A stretch of 64,000 nt of DNA from Clostridia bacterium (lineage in GTDB: Bacteria; Bacillota; Clostridia; Christensenellales; CAG-138), in contig QKAN01000158.1 of NCBI GenBank assembly GCA_003246365.1, forward strand, positions 1 to 64,000. Reading direction: 5' to 3'. The translations under genes were made by a program, and so were the position numbers. Of this stretch, positions 8,855 to 18,138 are shown piece by piece (within the stretch, counting starts at the first letter, position 1; every line of letters begins with the position of its first letter). The notes under the pieces are model-generated. The model did not search any database and had not been told where the DNA came from. It was given only the letters and a program-made list of their open reading frames with translations.

Positions 8855-9055
8855 TTAGCGACTGTATGTGTGCTCCAGCGTGTATGCGTCGGTAACTACG
8901 GGCTTTCCGTCCTTGTCGAGCAGCGGCGTTAACCCGCCTGCGTAACCTGCGGAGTGGAACAAGTAATTGACTCCGGTTTCGCGATCAACCCAGATTTCGT
9001 TTACGTTTGCAATGCCTTTGCCATATATCTTGATAAAACGGTCTTCCTGTGCCAT
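8855..9055 (-). CDS. DUF6440-like small protein
   Basis: MAQEDRFIKIYGKGIANVNEIWVDRETGVNYLFHSAGYAGGLTPLLDKDGKPVV. The listed ORF to 9541 over-extends antisense to the CorA-like gene. Confidence 0.75.
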   Translation of the reverse strand: MAQEDRFIKIYGKGIANVNEIWVDRETGVNYLFHSAGYAGGLTPLLDKDGKPVVTDAYTLEHTYSR

Positions 9056-9165
9056 GTTTGCCTCCATGCGCATAAAATCTAGCTTTAGTATATCACAGTG
9101 AGCGCATGAAAGCCGGAAAAGAAGCGGCATATTACAATTAGGAAGAGCGGCGGGGGAACCATACG

Positions 9166-10104
9166 ATGTTATACGAGTTTTCGGATCAACTCCGGCGGGT
9201 AGAGCCGGAACATATGGACAGAACGCGCCTGACGGCGGGCGTCGTTTCGCTGGATTTGCTGAAGGGCAGCTTCGGCGAACGGCTCGGGTTCGGCGCGCGT
9301 GAAGCGGAAGAGTGCGAAAAGTCGGACGAGCGGTTCCGCTCCGCGGTGGAATTTTCGGAAGGCAAACTCTTTGCTGTCGTTTCGGTGCGAGAGGTCGCAA
9401 ATGTATATGGTGCGCGCGACCGCGTTGGTCTGTTCGTTCGCAAAAACCTGATGCTGCTGGTCTCTCTTCGGGACGACGATGGCAGCATTCCTTTTGCGAT
9501 GGACGAGGCGGCGCGCCGCATGAGCCTGAAAGCGGTTTCACTGGAGCGGTTGATCTGCGTGTTCTTCGAGCGGCTCATGGACAACGACGGGCGCGATTTG
9601 GAGAGCTTTGACGACCGCATAGCCGGCATGGAGGCACAAATTGAAAACGGTACGACGGAGAAGACATTCAACAGCGAAATCCTCTCGCTCCGCCGTCGGT
9701 TGTTGATCGTTCGAAATTATTACGAGCAGCTGCTGGATATCTTCGACGCGATGATCGAGAACGAAGCCGACCTGTTTTCCGAAAAGAACCTGTATCATTT
9801 TCGCACGGTCCGGGAAAAAATTGTTCGTCTTTCCGCAAACGCACAGATACTGCGCGACAGCCTCGTGCAGGTAAGGGAGGCGTATATGGCAGCGCTGGAT
9901 TATAGCGCGAACCGTATCATGAAAGTGTTTACGGTCGTTACGACGATTTTCCTTCCGTTAACGCTGCTTGTCGGATGGTACGGCATGAATTTTCAATATA
10001 TGCCGGAGTTAAAAAGCAGATTTGGGTATCCGGCGGTTATTCTGTTGAGCGTTCTGGTTGTCATTGTCAGCTTCATTTTCTTTAAACGGAAGAAACTTCT
10101 TTGA
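9166..10104 (+). CDS. corA: CorA-family divalent cation transporter
   Basis: C-terminal TM pair with YGMNFQYMPEL (GMN motif) and Lys-rich KRKK tail. Confidence 0.9.
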   Translation: MLYEFSDQLRRVEPEHMDRTRLTAGVVSLDLLKGSFGERLGFGAREAEECEKSDERFRSAVEFSEGKLFAVVSVREVANVYGARDRVGLFVRKNLMLLVSLRDDDGSIPFAMDEAARRMSLKAVSLERLICVFFERLMDNDGRDLESFDDRIAGMEAQIENGTTEKTFNSEILSLRRRLLIVRNYYEQLLDIFDAMIENEADLFSEKNLYHFRTVREKIVRLSANAQILRDSLVQVREAYMAALDYSANRIMKVFTVVTTIFLPLTLLVGWYGMNFQYMPELKSRFGYPAVILLSVLVVIVSFIFFKRKKLL

Positions 10105-10230
10105 CAGCTGTTTATTAACGTTTGATCGAATACAGATAAATTGCGTAAGATTATTCTTTTTTTACAAAAAATATTGCATTGTGACTAATAGAATAACTAT
10201 ACTATTACAATGTATGAATAAATAATATGT

Positions 10231-10291
10231 AGAATCCCCCGTGAAGCCTTGAAAAGCGAGGGGATTCTTATATGTCTCGGCTTAAGCCGGG
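10231..10291 (+). promoter_or_regulatory. Structured 5' leader: two stem-loops upstream of a GGDEF gene
   Basis: AGAATCCCC (10231-10239) pairs with GGGGATTCT (10260-10268); CTCGGCTTAAGCCGGG at 10276-10291; preceded by TTGCAT-N18-TATACT. Confidence 0.45.
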
Positions 10292-10323
10292 CATGGCGGA
10301 TTTGAACAGTTGAGGATCGGCAA

Positions 10324-11517
10324 TTGGCAAAACGAATCTTAACGGCAATTCAGCGCTGGCGATATTTAGGTTATGATCGCGATACGGTTCGGCAATTCCG
10401 CGCGGAATCGAATCGCGCCAATCTGCATACCGTTAAACGCATCTGCCTGATTACGGCGGGCTTGCTTTTGATCTTTGCCATGTTCTGCACAGCCGCTAAC
10501 AAAAGCGCGAATCATCTGATTTTTATAGCGATGGGATTCGCGATACTGACGATTTTTTATGTTTCTGCAACACGTTGGTTGAGCCGAATTTCGACAGGAC
10601 CCATCTATGGGACGGCAGTGATTGTTTACGCCACATCCATCGTGCTTTATGTTATCGGCATCTATTTTGGAACGTTTCTTTCCGGCGATGAACTGGGTGT
10701 GCTGAGCGTTTGGATGTTTTTACTTGTACAGATCAGCTTCGATACGCCGCCTGTACAAAACGTTTTGACGGTTATACCGATGGCAGTGCTGTTTCTGCTT
10801 TTAAGCTATCGTATGAAAACATTGCAACACTGGCATACGGATATGATTTATACGTTTATTTCCGTTTCGGTCGGGGTGTTTGTTTCTTATCATCAGTCGC
10901 ATTTGGCTCTGGATAACATCATTGCGAAAAGTAATCTACAGAGGGCGAACTTCACGCTTTACCACACCGCGACGACCGACGAACTGACTGGGCTTATGAA
11001 CCGACGCATGGTTTTTGACCGATATGAAACAATATTGGACGAATGCGAGCGGGACAACAAAAGCGTTGCTTGTATCGTGTTGGATATAGACGATTATAAG
11101 CAATTTAACGATAGCTACGGGCATCCGGAAGGAGACGTACTTTTACGCAGAATCGGGGAAACGCTGCGCGTTTACAGCGTTCAAAACGATATTGAAATCG
11201 GCCGAATCGGCGGAGAAGAGTTTCTGGCCGTATGGCCGGAGGAATCCGTAGAACGCTGCGAGCAGGTTGCGGAGACATTGCGCGCATCAATTGAACAAAT
11301 GGCGATTCCGCATTCCGGCGCGCTGGATCATGCGCAGGTAACAATCAGCGTTGGGCTTTGCCTGCTGCCAAGTTCGCTTGCGCGGAACGCATATTATTAT
11401 GCCGACAAGGCGCTATATCGCGCCAAGGAAGCAGGAAAAAATTGTTCCTGCCGGTTTAACTTCCTGGATAGCGCCTATATCTATATTTGCCGCAAAAACG
11501 CAAAGGAAGTAAATTAA
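10324..11517 (+). CDS. Membrane diguanylate cyclase (GGDEF)
   Basis: Multi-TM N-terminus; DELTGLMNRRMVFDRYE, IVLDIDDYKQFNDSYGHPEGDVLL, GRIGGEEFLAVWP; TTG start. Confidence 0.9.
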   Translation: MAKRILTAIQRWRYLGYDRDTVRQFRAESNRANLHTVKRICLITAGLLLIFAMFCTAANKSANHLIFIAMGFAILTIFYVSATRWLSRISTGPIYGTAVIVYATSIVLYVIGIYFGTFLSGDELGVLSVWMFLLVQISFDTPPVQNVLTVIPMAVLFLLLSYRMKTLQHWHTDMIYTFISVSVGVFVSYHQSHLALDNIIAKSNLQRANFTLYHTATTDELTGLMNRRMVFDRYETILDECERDNKSVACIVLDIDDYKQFNDSYGHPEGDVLLRRIGETLRVYSVQNDIEIGRIGGEEFLAVWPEESVERCEQVAETLRASIEQMAIPHSGALDHAQVTISVGLCLLPSSLARNAYYYADKALYRAKEAGKNCSCRFNFLDSAYIYICRKNAKEVN

Positions 11518-11586
11518 ATTTTTTCGGGTTTGCGATGAAAATCGTAAGATCTGCTATTATGTTAACTTGAGTGAGAGGGACCGCGA

Positions 11587-12936
11587 ATGAAGCGCAAACG
11601 CAACACGTTTTTATCTCTGGCTATCCGGATGATAGGCTTTGGTGTAGTAATTGGAATCGCATTTCCATTTTTCATGATACTGCTCGGCGTACCGGTAAAT
11701 ATCGCGCTCAGCGCGCTCAGCTTTATTGCTTGTGTCGTCGCGGGTATTATCGTTGGATTTTTCAATATACTTATGACGAGCACTACGGTAGAGCGAAAAC
11801 TGACGCTCATCACCGAAAAAATGTACGAAGTGAAAAACTCGATCATCACCGTTTCGGAAAGCGGAAACATTGGCGATTGCGATCCGGAACACTGCACCAT
11901 CCCCATCGATACGAACGATGAATTCGGGCGAAGTGCGCAGGCGTTTAACGAATTAATTACGTCGTTTTCCAGCTCGCTGCGCATGCTGGACGATATTAAG
12001 ACGTATACTGCGATTTTCTCAGGCCAGCTCGATTTGCGTACGCTCGCGGAATATGCGTTGGATCGCGTAATGAACGGTACAGACGCAGACGCAGGTGCAA
12101 TATTGTTTGACCAAAACGGAGAAATCGGTGTTTTACATTCGTTCGGAATTCAGGACGTGAACGCACTCATTTCGGATTCACATATTCTGAATGCATTCTC
12201 CAAAAAGGAATCGTTTACCATATCCCTGCCGGATGATGTAATCGTAGAAAGTACGCTTACGCAGTTCCGCCCCAAAGAAGTGATCATTGAGCCGGTATTG
12301 TTTAAAAACGTTCCGATAGCGGTCATACTACTCGCCAAAGCGGAATGCTTCCAATCGGGGTATTCCAAGCAACTCTCCATCTTTACCCAAAGTCTTGCCG
12401 TTGCACTGCATAATGCTTTGGAGCATGAGCAAATGCAGAAACTCGCTGCGCTCGATCCGCTAACAGGCGTTTTAAACCGCCGATTTGGCCTTTTGCGCCT
12501 GCAGGAAGAGTATTCCCGCGCGATACGCCGCGGCACTGTGCTTGGCGTGCTGATGTTCGACATTGACCACTTCAAGCAGGTAAACGATACATACGGGCAT
12601 GTGATCGGAGATCGCGTGCTGAGGAACGTTACCACCCAGATTCGCGAAGCGATGCGCGAAGGCGATATACTGATGCGCTACGGCGGAGAAGAATTTCTTG
12701 TCGTGTTGCCGGGCGCTTCGAAAGAGGATATTTACACCGTTGCGGAGCGGGCAAGACGCATTATTCGCGAACATAAAACCCATTATGGCGAAAGCCAAAT
12801 CGCTGTAACGATTAGTATCGGCGGAGATTCTATGCCGGAATCGACACCTGACAGTGAACAGGGCTTGATTTCCAACGCTGACGAGGCGCTATACCGCGCC
12901 AAGAATTCCGGTAGAGACAAAGTTCTATTGCACTGA
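11587..12936 (+). CDS. Membrane GAF-like plus GGDEF diguanylate cyclase
   Basis: 2 TM; GAF-like mid region; DPLTGVLNRRFGLLRL, FDIDHFKQVNDTYGHVIGD, YGGEEFLVVLPG. Confidence 0.9.
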   Translation: MKRKRNTFLSLAIRMIGFGVVIGIAFPFFMILLGVPVNIALSALSFIACVVAGIIVGFFNILMTSTTVERKLTLITEKMYEVKNSIITVSESGNIGDCDPEHCTIPIDTNDEFGRSAQAFNELITSFSSSLRMLDDIKTYTAIFSGQLDLRTLAEYALDRVMNGTDADAGAILFDQNGEIGVLHSFGIQDVNALISDSHILNAFSKKESFTISLPDDVIVESTLTQFRPKEVIIEPVLFKNVPIAVILLAKAECFQSGYSKQLSIFTQSLAVALHNALEHEQMQKLAALDPLTGVLNRRFGLLRLQEEYSRAIRRGTVLGVLMFDIDHFKQVNDTYGHVIGDRVLRNVTTQIREAMREGDILMRYGGEEFLVVLPGASKEDIYTVAERARRIIREHKTHYGESQIAVTISIGGDSMPESTPDSEQGLISNADEALYRAKNSGRDKVLLH

Positions 12937-12951
12937 GAACAGTTTATATTG

Positions 12952-12990
12952 AAAAAAACGCATGCACAGATATTGTGCATGCGTTTTTTT
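12952..12990 (+). terminator. Rho-independent terminator
   Basis: AACGCATGCACA-gatat-TGTGCATGCGTTTTTTT. Confidence 0.9.
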
Positions 12991-13018
12991 GTGCTTTGAC
13001 AGATGCCAAAGCACCGGA

Positions 13019-14032
13019 TTAATTGAAGTAGATGATATCGCCGGATTCGCGTCCGCCCTTATAAGGTTGATTTATGACATTTCCCTGAAACATCATAACC
13101 GCGGTTGCGCCGCCGTCAAGATTGTAAGCCTGTTTGCAGCCGAGACTTTCCATCAGCACGGAAACCTCCGTTAGTCGCATGCCGATCGAATATCCGGTCT
13201 GTCTACCGTCTATGACAACAAAGCAATAATGCCCCGGTGCATAATAGCCGACTACGCTGCGCGGATGCCGCTCGGTCAACTGGGAATCAAACTCGGTGAT
13301 ATGCGCGCCGTTTTCATCCAGAAGCGGCGGACCGAACGACCATGTTTGCCAAACACCGCGCGCGATTGCATCGGAGAGATTGAAGGAGGATGCATCATAT
13401 GTTTTCATCTCTCCGTCCTGATACAACACACAAACATCCGTTCCGGCAACGTCGCGATAGAGCGTGCCGTTTCGTACAACAATTCCCTGACTGCGCGCGC
13501 TGTAATAATCTCCAGTTACCGCAAAAACGGCGCTGTTTGCATTTGCGGTGGTGAGAGGAAAATCATAGATGCTTTTTCCATAGGTACCCTTTGCAAACGC
13601 GGTTTTCAGTGCGTCAATCGAACGCACGTATACATCCGCAACAAAATATGTTACGTCGTTTTCCTGAATGCGGTTAATCGCGATGCGGACCGAATCGGTT
13701 TGATAGCTGTAGAGCGCGCCAACACCGGTGTCTTCGGTTGGAAACGTTGCGGAGAAATCGCCCGGAACGGGTGTTGCGGTTGGTTCAGGTGTTGCTTCCG
13801 CCGCCTGCGTTTCGCCGGTATCCGGCGTAGGAGACGGCGATGATGTGGCTTCGGCTACAGCCGCTGCATATGCGGATGTATCAACGGGCTGCAGCTTTCG
13901 AGGCAATACATGATGAAAAAGTGCAAACACGTTGAGTGCGATACCGAATAGAGCGAAATCCCGCAGGAAGATCTTCCAACCCTTTACTTTGCGTTTTTTG
14001 TTTGGCTTTCGATGTCCCTGCCTGCGTTCCAT
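13019..14032 (-). CDS. Phosphodiester glycosidase (NAGPA/DUF2233-like) family protein, copy 1
   Basis: N-terminal TM, Pro/Thr linker, then GVWQTWSFGPPLLDENG...RHPRSVVGYYAPGHYCFVVIDGRQTGYSIGM...CKQAYNLDGGATAVMMFQG. Start at MERRQGHRK. Confidence 0.88.
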   Translation of the reverse strand: MERRQGHRKPNKKRKVKGWKIFLRDFALFGIALNVFALFHHVLPRKLQPVDTSAYAAAVAEATSSPSPTPDTGETQAAEATPEPTATPVPGDFSATFPTEDTGVGALYSYQTDSVRIAINRIQENDVTYFVADVYVRSIDALKTAFAKGTYGKSIYDFPLTTANANSAVFAVTGDYYSARSQGIVVRNGTLYRDVAGTDVCVLYQDGEMKTYDASSFNLSDAIARGVWQTWSFGPPLLDENGAHITEFDSQLTERHPRSVVGYYAPGHYCFVVIDGRQTGYSIGMRLTEVSVLMESLGCKQAYNLDGGATAVMMFQGNVINQPYKGGRESGDIIYFN

Positions 14033-14075
14033 GGTTTCCTCCCGCACTAAACTCACAACAGAATAGCACCGCAAT

Positions 14076-14115
14076 ATGAGAAACGCGGGGGAGAAACATG
14101 AGAACTGCATGAGAG
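14076..14115 (-). promoter_or_regulatory. Direct-repeat motif upstream of glycosidase copy 1
   Basis: Minus strand CTCTCAT, TTCTCAT, TTCTCAT at 11- and 22-bp spacing; core TTCTCATGTTTCTCCCCCGCGTTTCTCAT (14104-14076). Confidence 0.6.
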
Positions 14116-14121
14116 AATTGC

Positions 14122-14158
14122 AAAAAAGCCCTTTCGACTGACATCGAAAGGGCTTTTT
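14122..14158 (-). terminator. Rho-independent terminator for the two-component operon
   Basis: AGCCCTTTCGA ... TCGAAAGGGCT flanked by A-run and T-run. Confidence 0.85.
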
Positions 14159-14194
14159 GTGTTTTATAGCTGTGCTGAATCCGAAAACTTATCG

Positions 14195-15580
14195 TTATGA
14201 CTGCGGGATGGTTATCGTGATCGTCGTTCCAACGTCGGGCTCGCTTTCTATACGAGCGGTTCCGCCGTGCGCCTGCGCGATAGCTAGCACGATGGAAAGA
14301 CCGAGACCCATCCCTCCGGTCGTTCGCGTGCGGGCAGCGTCGACACGATAAAAACGTTCGAACACATGCTCGCTGTCCTCCAACGACATGCCTGCGCCGG
14401 AATCCTGCACCTGAAGCGAGACGAACCCATCTACGCGGAACAAGGAAAGACGAATTAACCCCTCAAACGGCGTGTATTTCACGCTGTTGTCGATTAACGC
14501 ATGCAGAAGTTGCTTGATCATCGCGTGATCGGCAGTGATGGTATCGTCAGGTGGAATTTCATATTCATATTGATGATCCGGATCGATCAGGGCTTGCTCT
14601 TCGATTAGTTCGTCAAACAGCTCGCCAACTGAAAATGTCACCGGATTCAAGCGCGCCTGCGCGTTGTCATAGCGCGCAAGTAGAAGCAGGTTTTCAACCA
14701 GTTCGCTCATGTATTCCGTTTGTGTTTGCAGCGCGCGTATACTGTCCTGCCGCACGACAGGGTCTTCCGTTCCCCAACGGGCGAGCAGATCCACATTGCC
14801 TTGCATCACGGCAAGCGGAGTGCGCAGCTCATGTGAAACATCCGCAACAAAGCGGCCCTGCTGCCGGTATGCGGCGGATACGCGGTCCAGCATGCCGTTG
14901 ATTGTAGTAGCAAGGCTTCTGAGTTCATCGTCCGCTTCCGGCACTTCCAGACGGGCGTCCAGCGTAAGGCTGTCGATCAGATTGGCGGCGGTGATCATTT
15001 GACCAATCGGCGCAAGCATGCGTCTGCTGGTTCGTTGGCTCATCAGCAGGGCGATTGCCGCGCCGGCAATGTTCGCACCGAGCAGCAGAAAGCCGAGCAG
15101 CTTCAGAAAAGCTGTTTCATTGGACATGGAGTATATCAAATGGAGGTTGCCGTACGATTTTCCGTGCTCAGAGATTGAACTATATGCGCGCAACATCAAC
15201 GTATCATTGTAAAAAAACGTTTCGATTTTTCGTCCGGATGAATTGTTTTTCACATCTGACACCGGAAAATTCAAAACGCGATTAACCAGTTTGCCGTCAT
15301 TGTTGTAGATAAAGATCGACAGGTTGGAATCCACGTTGAGTTCTTCCAGCAGCTCGTGGCTCGAGAGAGATTCACCCTCTTCCACTTCCTCTACTAAATT
15401 ATCGCTGATGAGCTCGAGCGTATTGCCCAGGTGATCCCATTGCTTTTGCAGAAGAAAACGGAATGCCAAAAAGAAAACACCGACAGAGATCATAAGAAAA
15501 ATGGCGGAGAACAGCAATGCGAATGATCTGGTCAGTCGATTGGTGAGTTTACTCTTTCCGTGTTTTGTCGCGTATGACAT
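14195..15580 (-). CDS. Membrane sensor histidine kinase
   Basis: DVSHELRTPLAVMQGNVDLL, HALIDNSVKYTPFEG, GAGMSLEDSEHVFERFYRVDAARTRTTGGMGLGLSIV. Start MSYATKHGKSK. Confidence 0.93.
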   Translation of the reverse strand: MSYATKHGKSKLTNRLTRSFALLFSAIFLMISVGVFFLAFRFLLQKQWDHLGNTLELISDNLVEEVEEGESLSSHELLEELNVDSNLSIFIYNNDGKLVNRVLNFPVSDVKNNSSGRKIETFFYNDTLMLRAYSSISEHGKSYGNLHLIYSMSNETAFLKLLGFLLLGANIAGAAIALLMSQRTSRRMLAPIGQMITAANLIDSLTLDARLEVPEADDELRSLATTINGMLDRVSAAYRQQGRFVADVSHELRTPLAVMQGNVDLLARWGTEDPVVRQDSIRALQTQTEYMSELVENLLLLARYDNAQARLNPVTFSVGELFDELIEEQALIDPDHQYEYEIPPDDTITADHAMIKQLLHALIDNSVKYTPFEGLIRLSLFRVDGFVSLQVQDSGAGMSLEDSEHVFERFYRVDAARTRTTGGMGLGLSIVLAIAQAHGGTARIESEPDVGTTITITIPQS

Positions 15581-16241
15581 AACCGATCCCCCGTACCGTT
15601 TCAATAATTTTGCTCTCTTCTGTATCGTGTATCCGGTTTCGCACATAGCGCACGTATACGTCGACAACGTTACTGTTGCCCGCGTACTCATATCCCCAGA
15701 CATGACTTAAAATTTGATCGCGTGTGAGTACAATATCCCGATTTCTCAGCAAATACTCCAGCAGATCGTATTGTGTTTTCGTCATTTCGATAATTTCACC
15801 TGCGCGGGTTACCTGACGGGAAGCAGAAGAGAGAGACAGATCTCCGAGCGAGAGATAATCATCTCCGGATGTCTGCGTGCCCGGTTCGCCGCAGCGCAGC
15901 GCAACGCGAATCCGCGCAAGCAATTCTTCAATATGAAAAGGCTTGGTGATGTAGTCGTTTGCACCCATGTCGAGGCCGTTGACTTTTTCCATGACAGCAT
16001 CGCGCGCGGTAACGAGAATAACAGGCACGGCGCTAAGCTTCCTTAAGCGGCGGAGTACCTCGATGCCGTTGAGTTCCGGAAGCATGACATCCAGCAAAAC
16101 AAGGTCGAATTCCCCGGACAGGGCGCGTTCAAGTCCGCTCCGGCCGTCGGAGCAGCTTGCGGTTTGATAACCTTCGTGCTGCAGTTCCAGTGTAAGAAAC
16201 CTTGTGATCTCCGCCTCGTCTTCGACAATTAAAATCCGCAT
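15549..16241 (-). CDS. OmpR-family response regulator
   Basis: MRILIVEDEAEITRF..FDLVLLDVMLPELNG..KPFHIEELLARIR..VDVYVRYVRNRI..TVRGIGYVIR; 3' end overlaps the kinase start. Confidence 0.94.
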   Translation of the reverse strand: MRILIVEDEAEITRFLTLELQHEGYQTASCSDGRSGLERALSGEFDLVLLDVMLPELNGIEVLRRLRKLSAVPVILVTARDAVMEKVNGLDMGANDYITKPFHIEELLARIRVALRCGEPGTQTSGDDYLSLGDLSLSSASRQVTRAGEIIEMTKTQYDLLEYLLRNRDIVLTRDQILSHVWGYEYAGNSNVVDVYVRYVRNRIHDTEESKIIETVRGIGYVIRDKTRKE

Positions 16242-16311
16242 ACGGTTTCCCCCGATGCTCTGCCGCAGATGCGGCGTTTCTTTCATTATATATCGAACAC
16301 AATCCGTTTCA

Positions 16312-16329
16312 ATGAGGATTGCATGAGAA
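16312..16329 (-). promoter_or_regulatory. Candidate autoregulatory repeat upstream of the response regulator
   Basis: Minus strand TTCTCATGCAATCCTCAT: two TYCTCAT elements 11 bp apart. Confidence 0.45.
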
Positions 16330-16427
16330 TTTAGCGAAAAACGAAGGAAAATGGGAATTCGTTACGAAAATGAAGCAACCTGAAGCCGATTTTCGTAGGG
16401 TTTCGATCATACAAAAACTTCATCATA

Positions 16428-16456
16428 TTCTCATGTTTCCGTCGTGTGATTCTCAT
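16428..16456 (+). promoter_or_regulatory. Direct-repeat motif upstream of glycosidase copy 2
   Basis: TTCTCATGTTTCCGTCGTGTGATTCTCAT: same layout as 14104-14076. Confidence 0.6.
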
Positions 16457-16497
16457 TTGTATTGTTTACTATGTAACTCGTAACAGGAGGGGCTGCG

Positions 16498-17553
16498 ATG
16501 GAGCGCACAACAGGCAAAGGCGGCAAACAGGATCATAAAGGCGCGATATTGATTGTTCGAGACGCGCTGATTTTTGCTATGGTCATGCTTGCGGCGGCGC
16601 TGATCTATGTGATTGCTCCGCGTATGCAATCGGCGCAAACATCGAGCAATGAAACGGCACAAGCTGCTATCGATACAATTGATGTTCAGGCCGAGCCGAT
16701 TCAAACAGAGTTGCTGCAACAGGTAAATTCGACTGCTACTGTAACGGCGGAACCGAGCGCTACACCGGAGATTGAGCAAACACCGGCTCCGACGGCGACA
16801 CCTTTAACAGCGTCCGGTGACTTTTCATCGGTTTTCCCATCGTATGATACTGGGGCTGACGCAATGTTGAGCAGCCAGACAGACAACTTCCGGATTTCGA
16901 TTCGGAAAGAACAAGCGTATGATTCGACGTATTTTGTTGCGGATGTATGGGTCAAGAATATTGACGTTTTCCAAACGGCGTTTGCAAAAGGGTCATACGG
17001 GCGGGGACTGCATGAAATGCCGGCGAAAATTGCGCAGGACAACAAAGCGATATTTGCGGTTTCCGGCGACTATTACGGCGCGCGTGAATACGGGGTCGTG
17101 GTGCGAAACGGCGTTCTCTACCGAGACGTGATGGGAGACGACGTCTGCGTACTAAAACGGGACGGTACCATGCAGGTTTATCAGAACGGTTCAATCTCGG
17201 CGCTGGAAACATTTGACGAGACGGTATGGCAGGCGTGGGCATTTGGCCCGGCGCTGGTAGAAAACGGAACGGTATGCGATACGTCTTCGAGCAAGATTAA
17301 AGTGAAGAATCCGCGCTGTGCAATTGGATATTACGAACCTGGACACTATTGCTTTATCGTAGTTGATGGTCGCCAGACAGGATATTCCGACGGCATGACG
17401 CTTGACGAACTGGCAAACACATTCGCCGCGCTTGGTTGTCAGACGGCTTATAACCTTGACGGTGGCGCGACGGCGATGATGGTGTTTGACGGCGCTGTTG
17501 TAAACAAACCGACAAATGGCGGTCGATCTTCCAGCGACATCATTTGCTTTTAA
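16498..17553 (+). CDS. Phosphodiester glycosidase (NAGPA/DUF2233-like) family protein, copy 2
   Basis: TM, Pro/Thr linker, then ETVWQAWAFGPALVENG...KNPRCAIGYYEPGHYCFIVVDGRQTGYSDGM...CQTAYNLDGGATAMMVFDG; clear paralog of 13019-14032. Confidence 0.88.
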   Translation: MERTTGKGGKQDHKGAILIVRDALIFAMVMLAAALIYVIAPRMQSAQTSSNETAQAAIDTIDVQAEPIQTELLQQVNSTATVTAEPSATPEIEQTPAPTATPLTASGDFSSVFPSYDTGADAMLSSQTDNFRISIRKEQAYDSTYFVADVWVKNIDVFQTAFAKGSYGRGLHEMPAKIAQDNKAIFAVSGDYYGAREYGVVVRNGVLYRDVMGDDVCVLKRDGTMQVYQNGSISALETFDETVWQAWAFGPALVENGTVCDTSSSKIKVKNPRCAIGYYEPGHYCFIVVDGRQTGYSDGMTLDELANTFAALGCQTAYNLDGGATAMMVFDGAVVNKPTNGGRSSSDIICF

Positions 17554-17622
17554 ATTGATCGTATAGAAAAAGAGAGTAGAAAGAGTGGCCGATCGGCGGT
17601 TCGATCGGGGAGGAAGAAGACC

Positions 17623-18060
17623 ATGCGAGATAAACAGGCAATATGGGGATTTTTTGCACATGCCAGCATTATTATTGGCATGATGTTTGTTGTGTTTTTT
17701 GTAATCGACCGGTTTAATCCGGCAATGGAGTTTTTAACAAGCAGCCTGAGCAAATGGCTGATTCTGCTGTTCGCGCTTTTTTCAATTGGGAACGGGGCAT
17801 TTTCGGCGGTGCTGCTGTTTCAGCGTCAACGCAAACGCGAAGAACGCAGGTTTGCTTCGCATAGTCATACGATGCCGACAGAGCGCGAATATGCCGCACC
17901 TATGCAGCGCAACGTTGCAGCTTATCAACCGCAAAGGGAGCTGCCGCAGCCAACTCGTTTTCACGATGATTACGAACAGAATTACGCAGCATATCATAAC
18001 AGGCGAGAGCCTGTAGAGTTTCCGCAATATCAAAGGCGAGAAGCAGGCGAACGAAGATAA
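17623..18060 (+). CDS. Small two-TM membrane protein with basic, Gln/Arg-rich tail, unknown function
   Basis: Two hydrophobic helices then a polar tail; RBS GGGAGGAAG upstream of ATG. Confidence 0.6.
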   Translation: MRDKQAIWGFFAHASIIIGMMFVVFFVIDRFNPAMEFLTSSLSKWLILLFALFSIGNGAFSAVLLFQRQRKREERRFASHSHTMPTEREYAAPMQRNVAAYQPQRELPQPTRFHDDYEQNYAAYHNRREPVEFPQYQRREAGERR

Positions 18061-18080
18061 GGATTACCCGAAAAAACAAA

Positions 18081-18111
18081 CAAGCCCGGAAACGTATTCT
18101 TTCCGGGCTTG
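18081..18111. terminator. Hairpin between convergent genes
   Basis: CAAGCCCGGAAA ... TTTCCGGGCTTG. Confidence 0.65.
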
Positions 18112-18138
18112 CGTTTATATTTTCCGTTTAAAGAGGGG

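Noticed and set aside
9056-9541. N-terminal part of the 228-aa minus-strand ORF 8855-9541
   Set aside because: Antisense to the CorA-like gene; only the part from MAQEDRF (9055) looks like a real protein.
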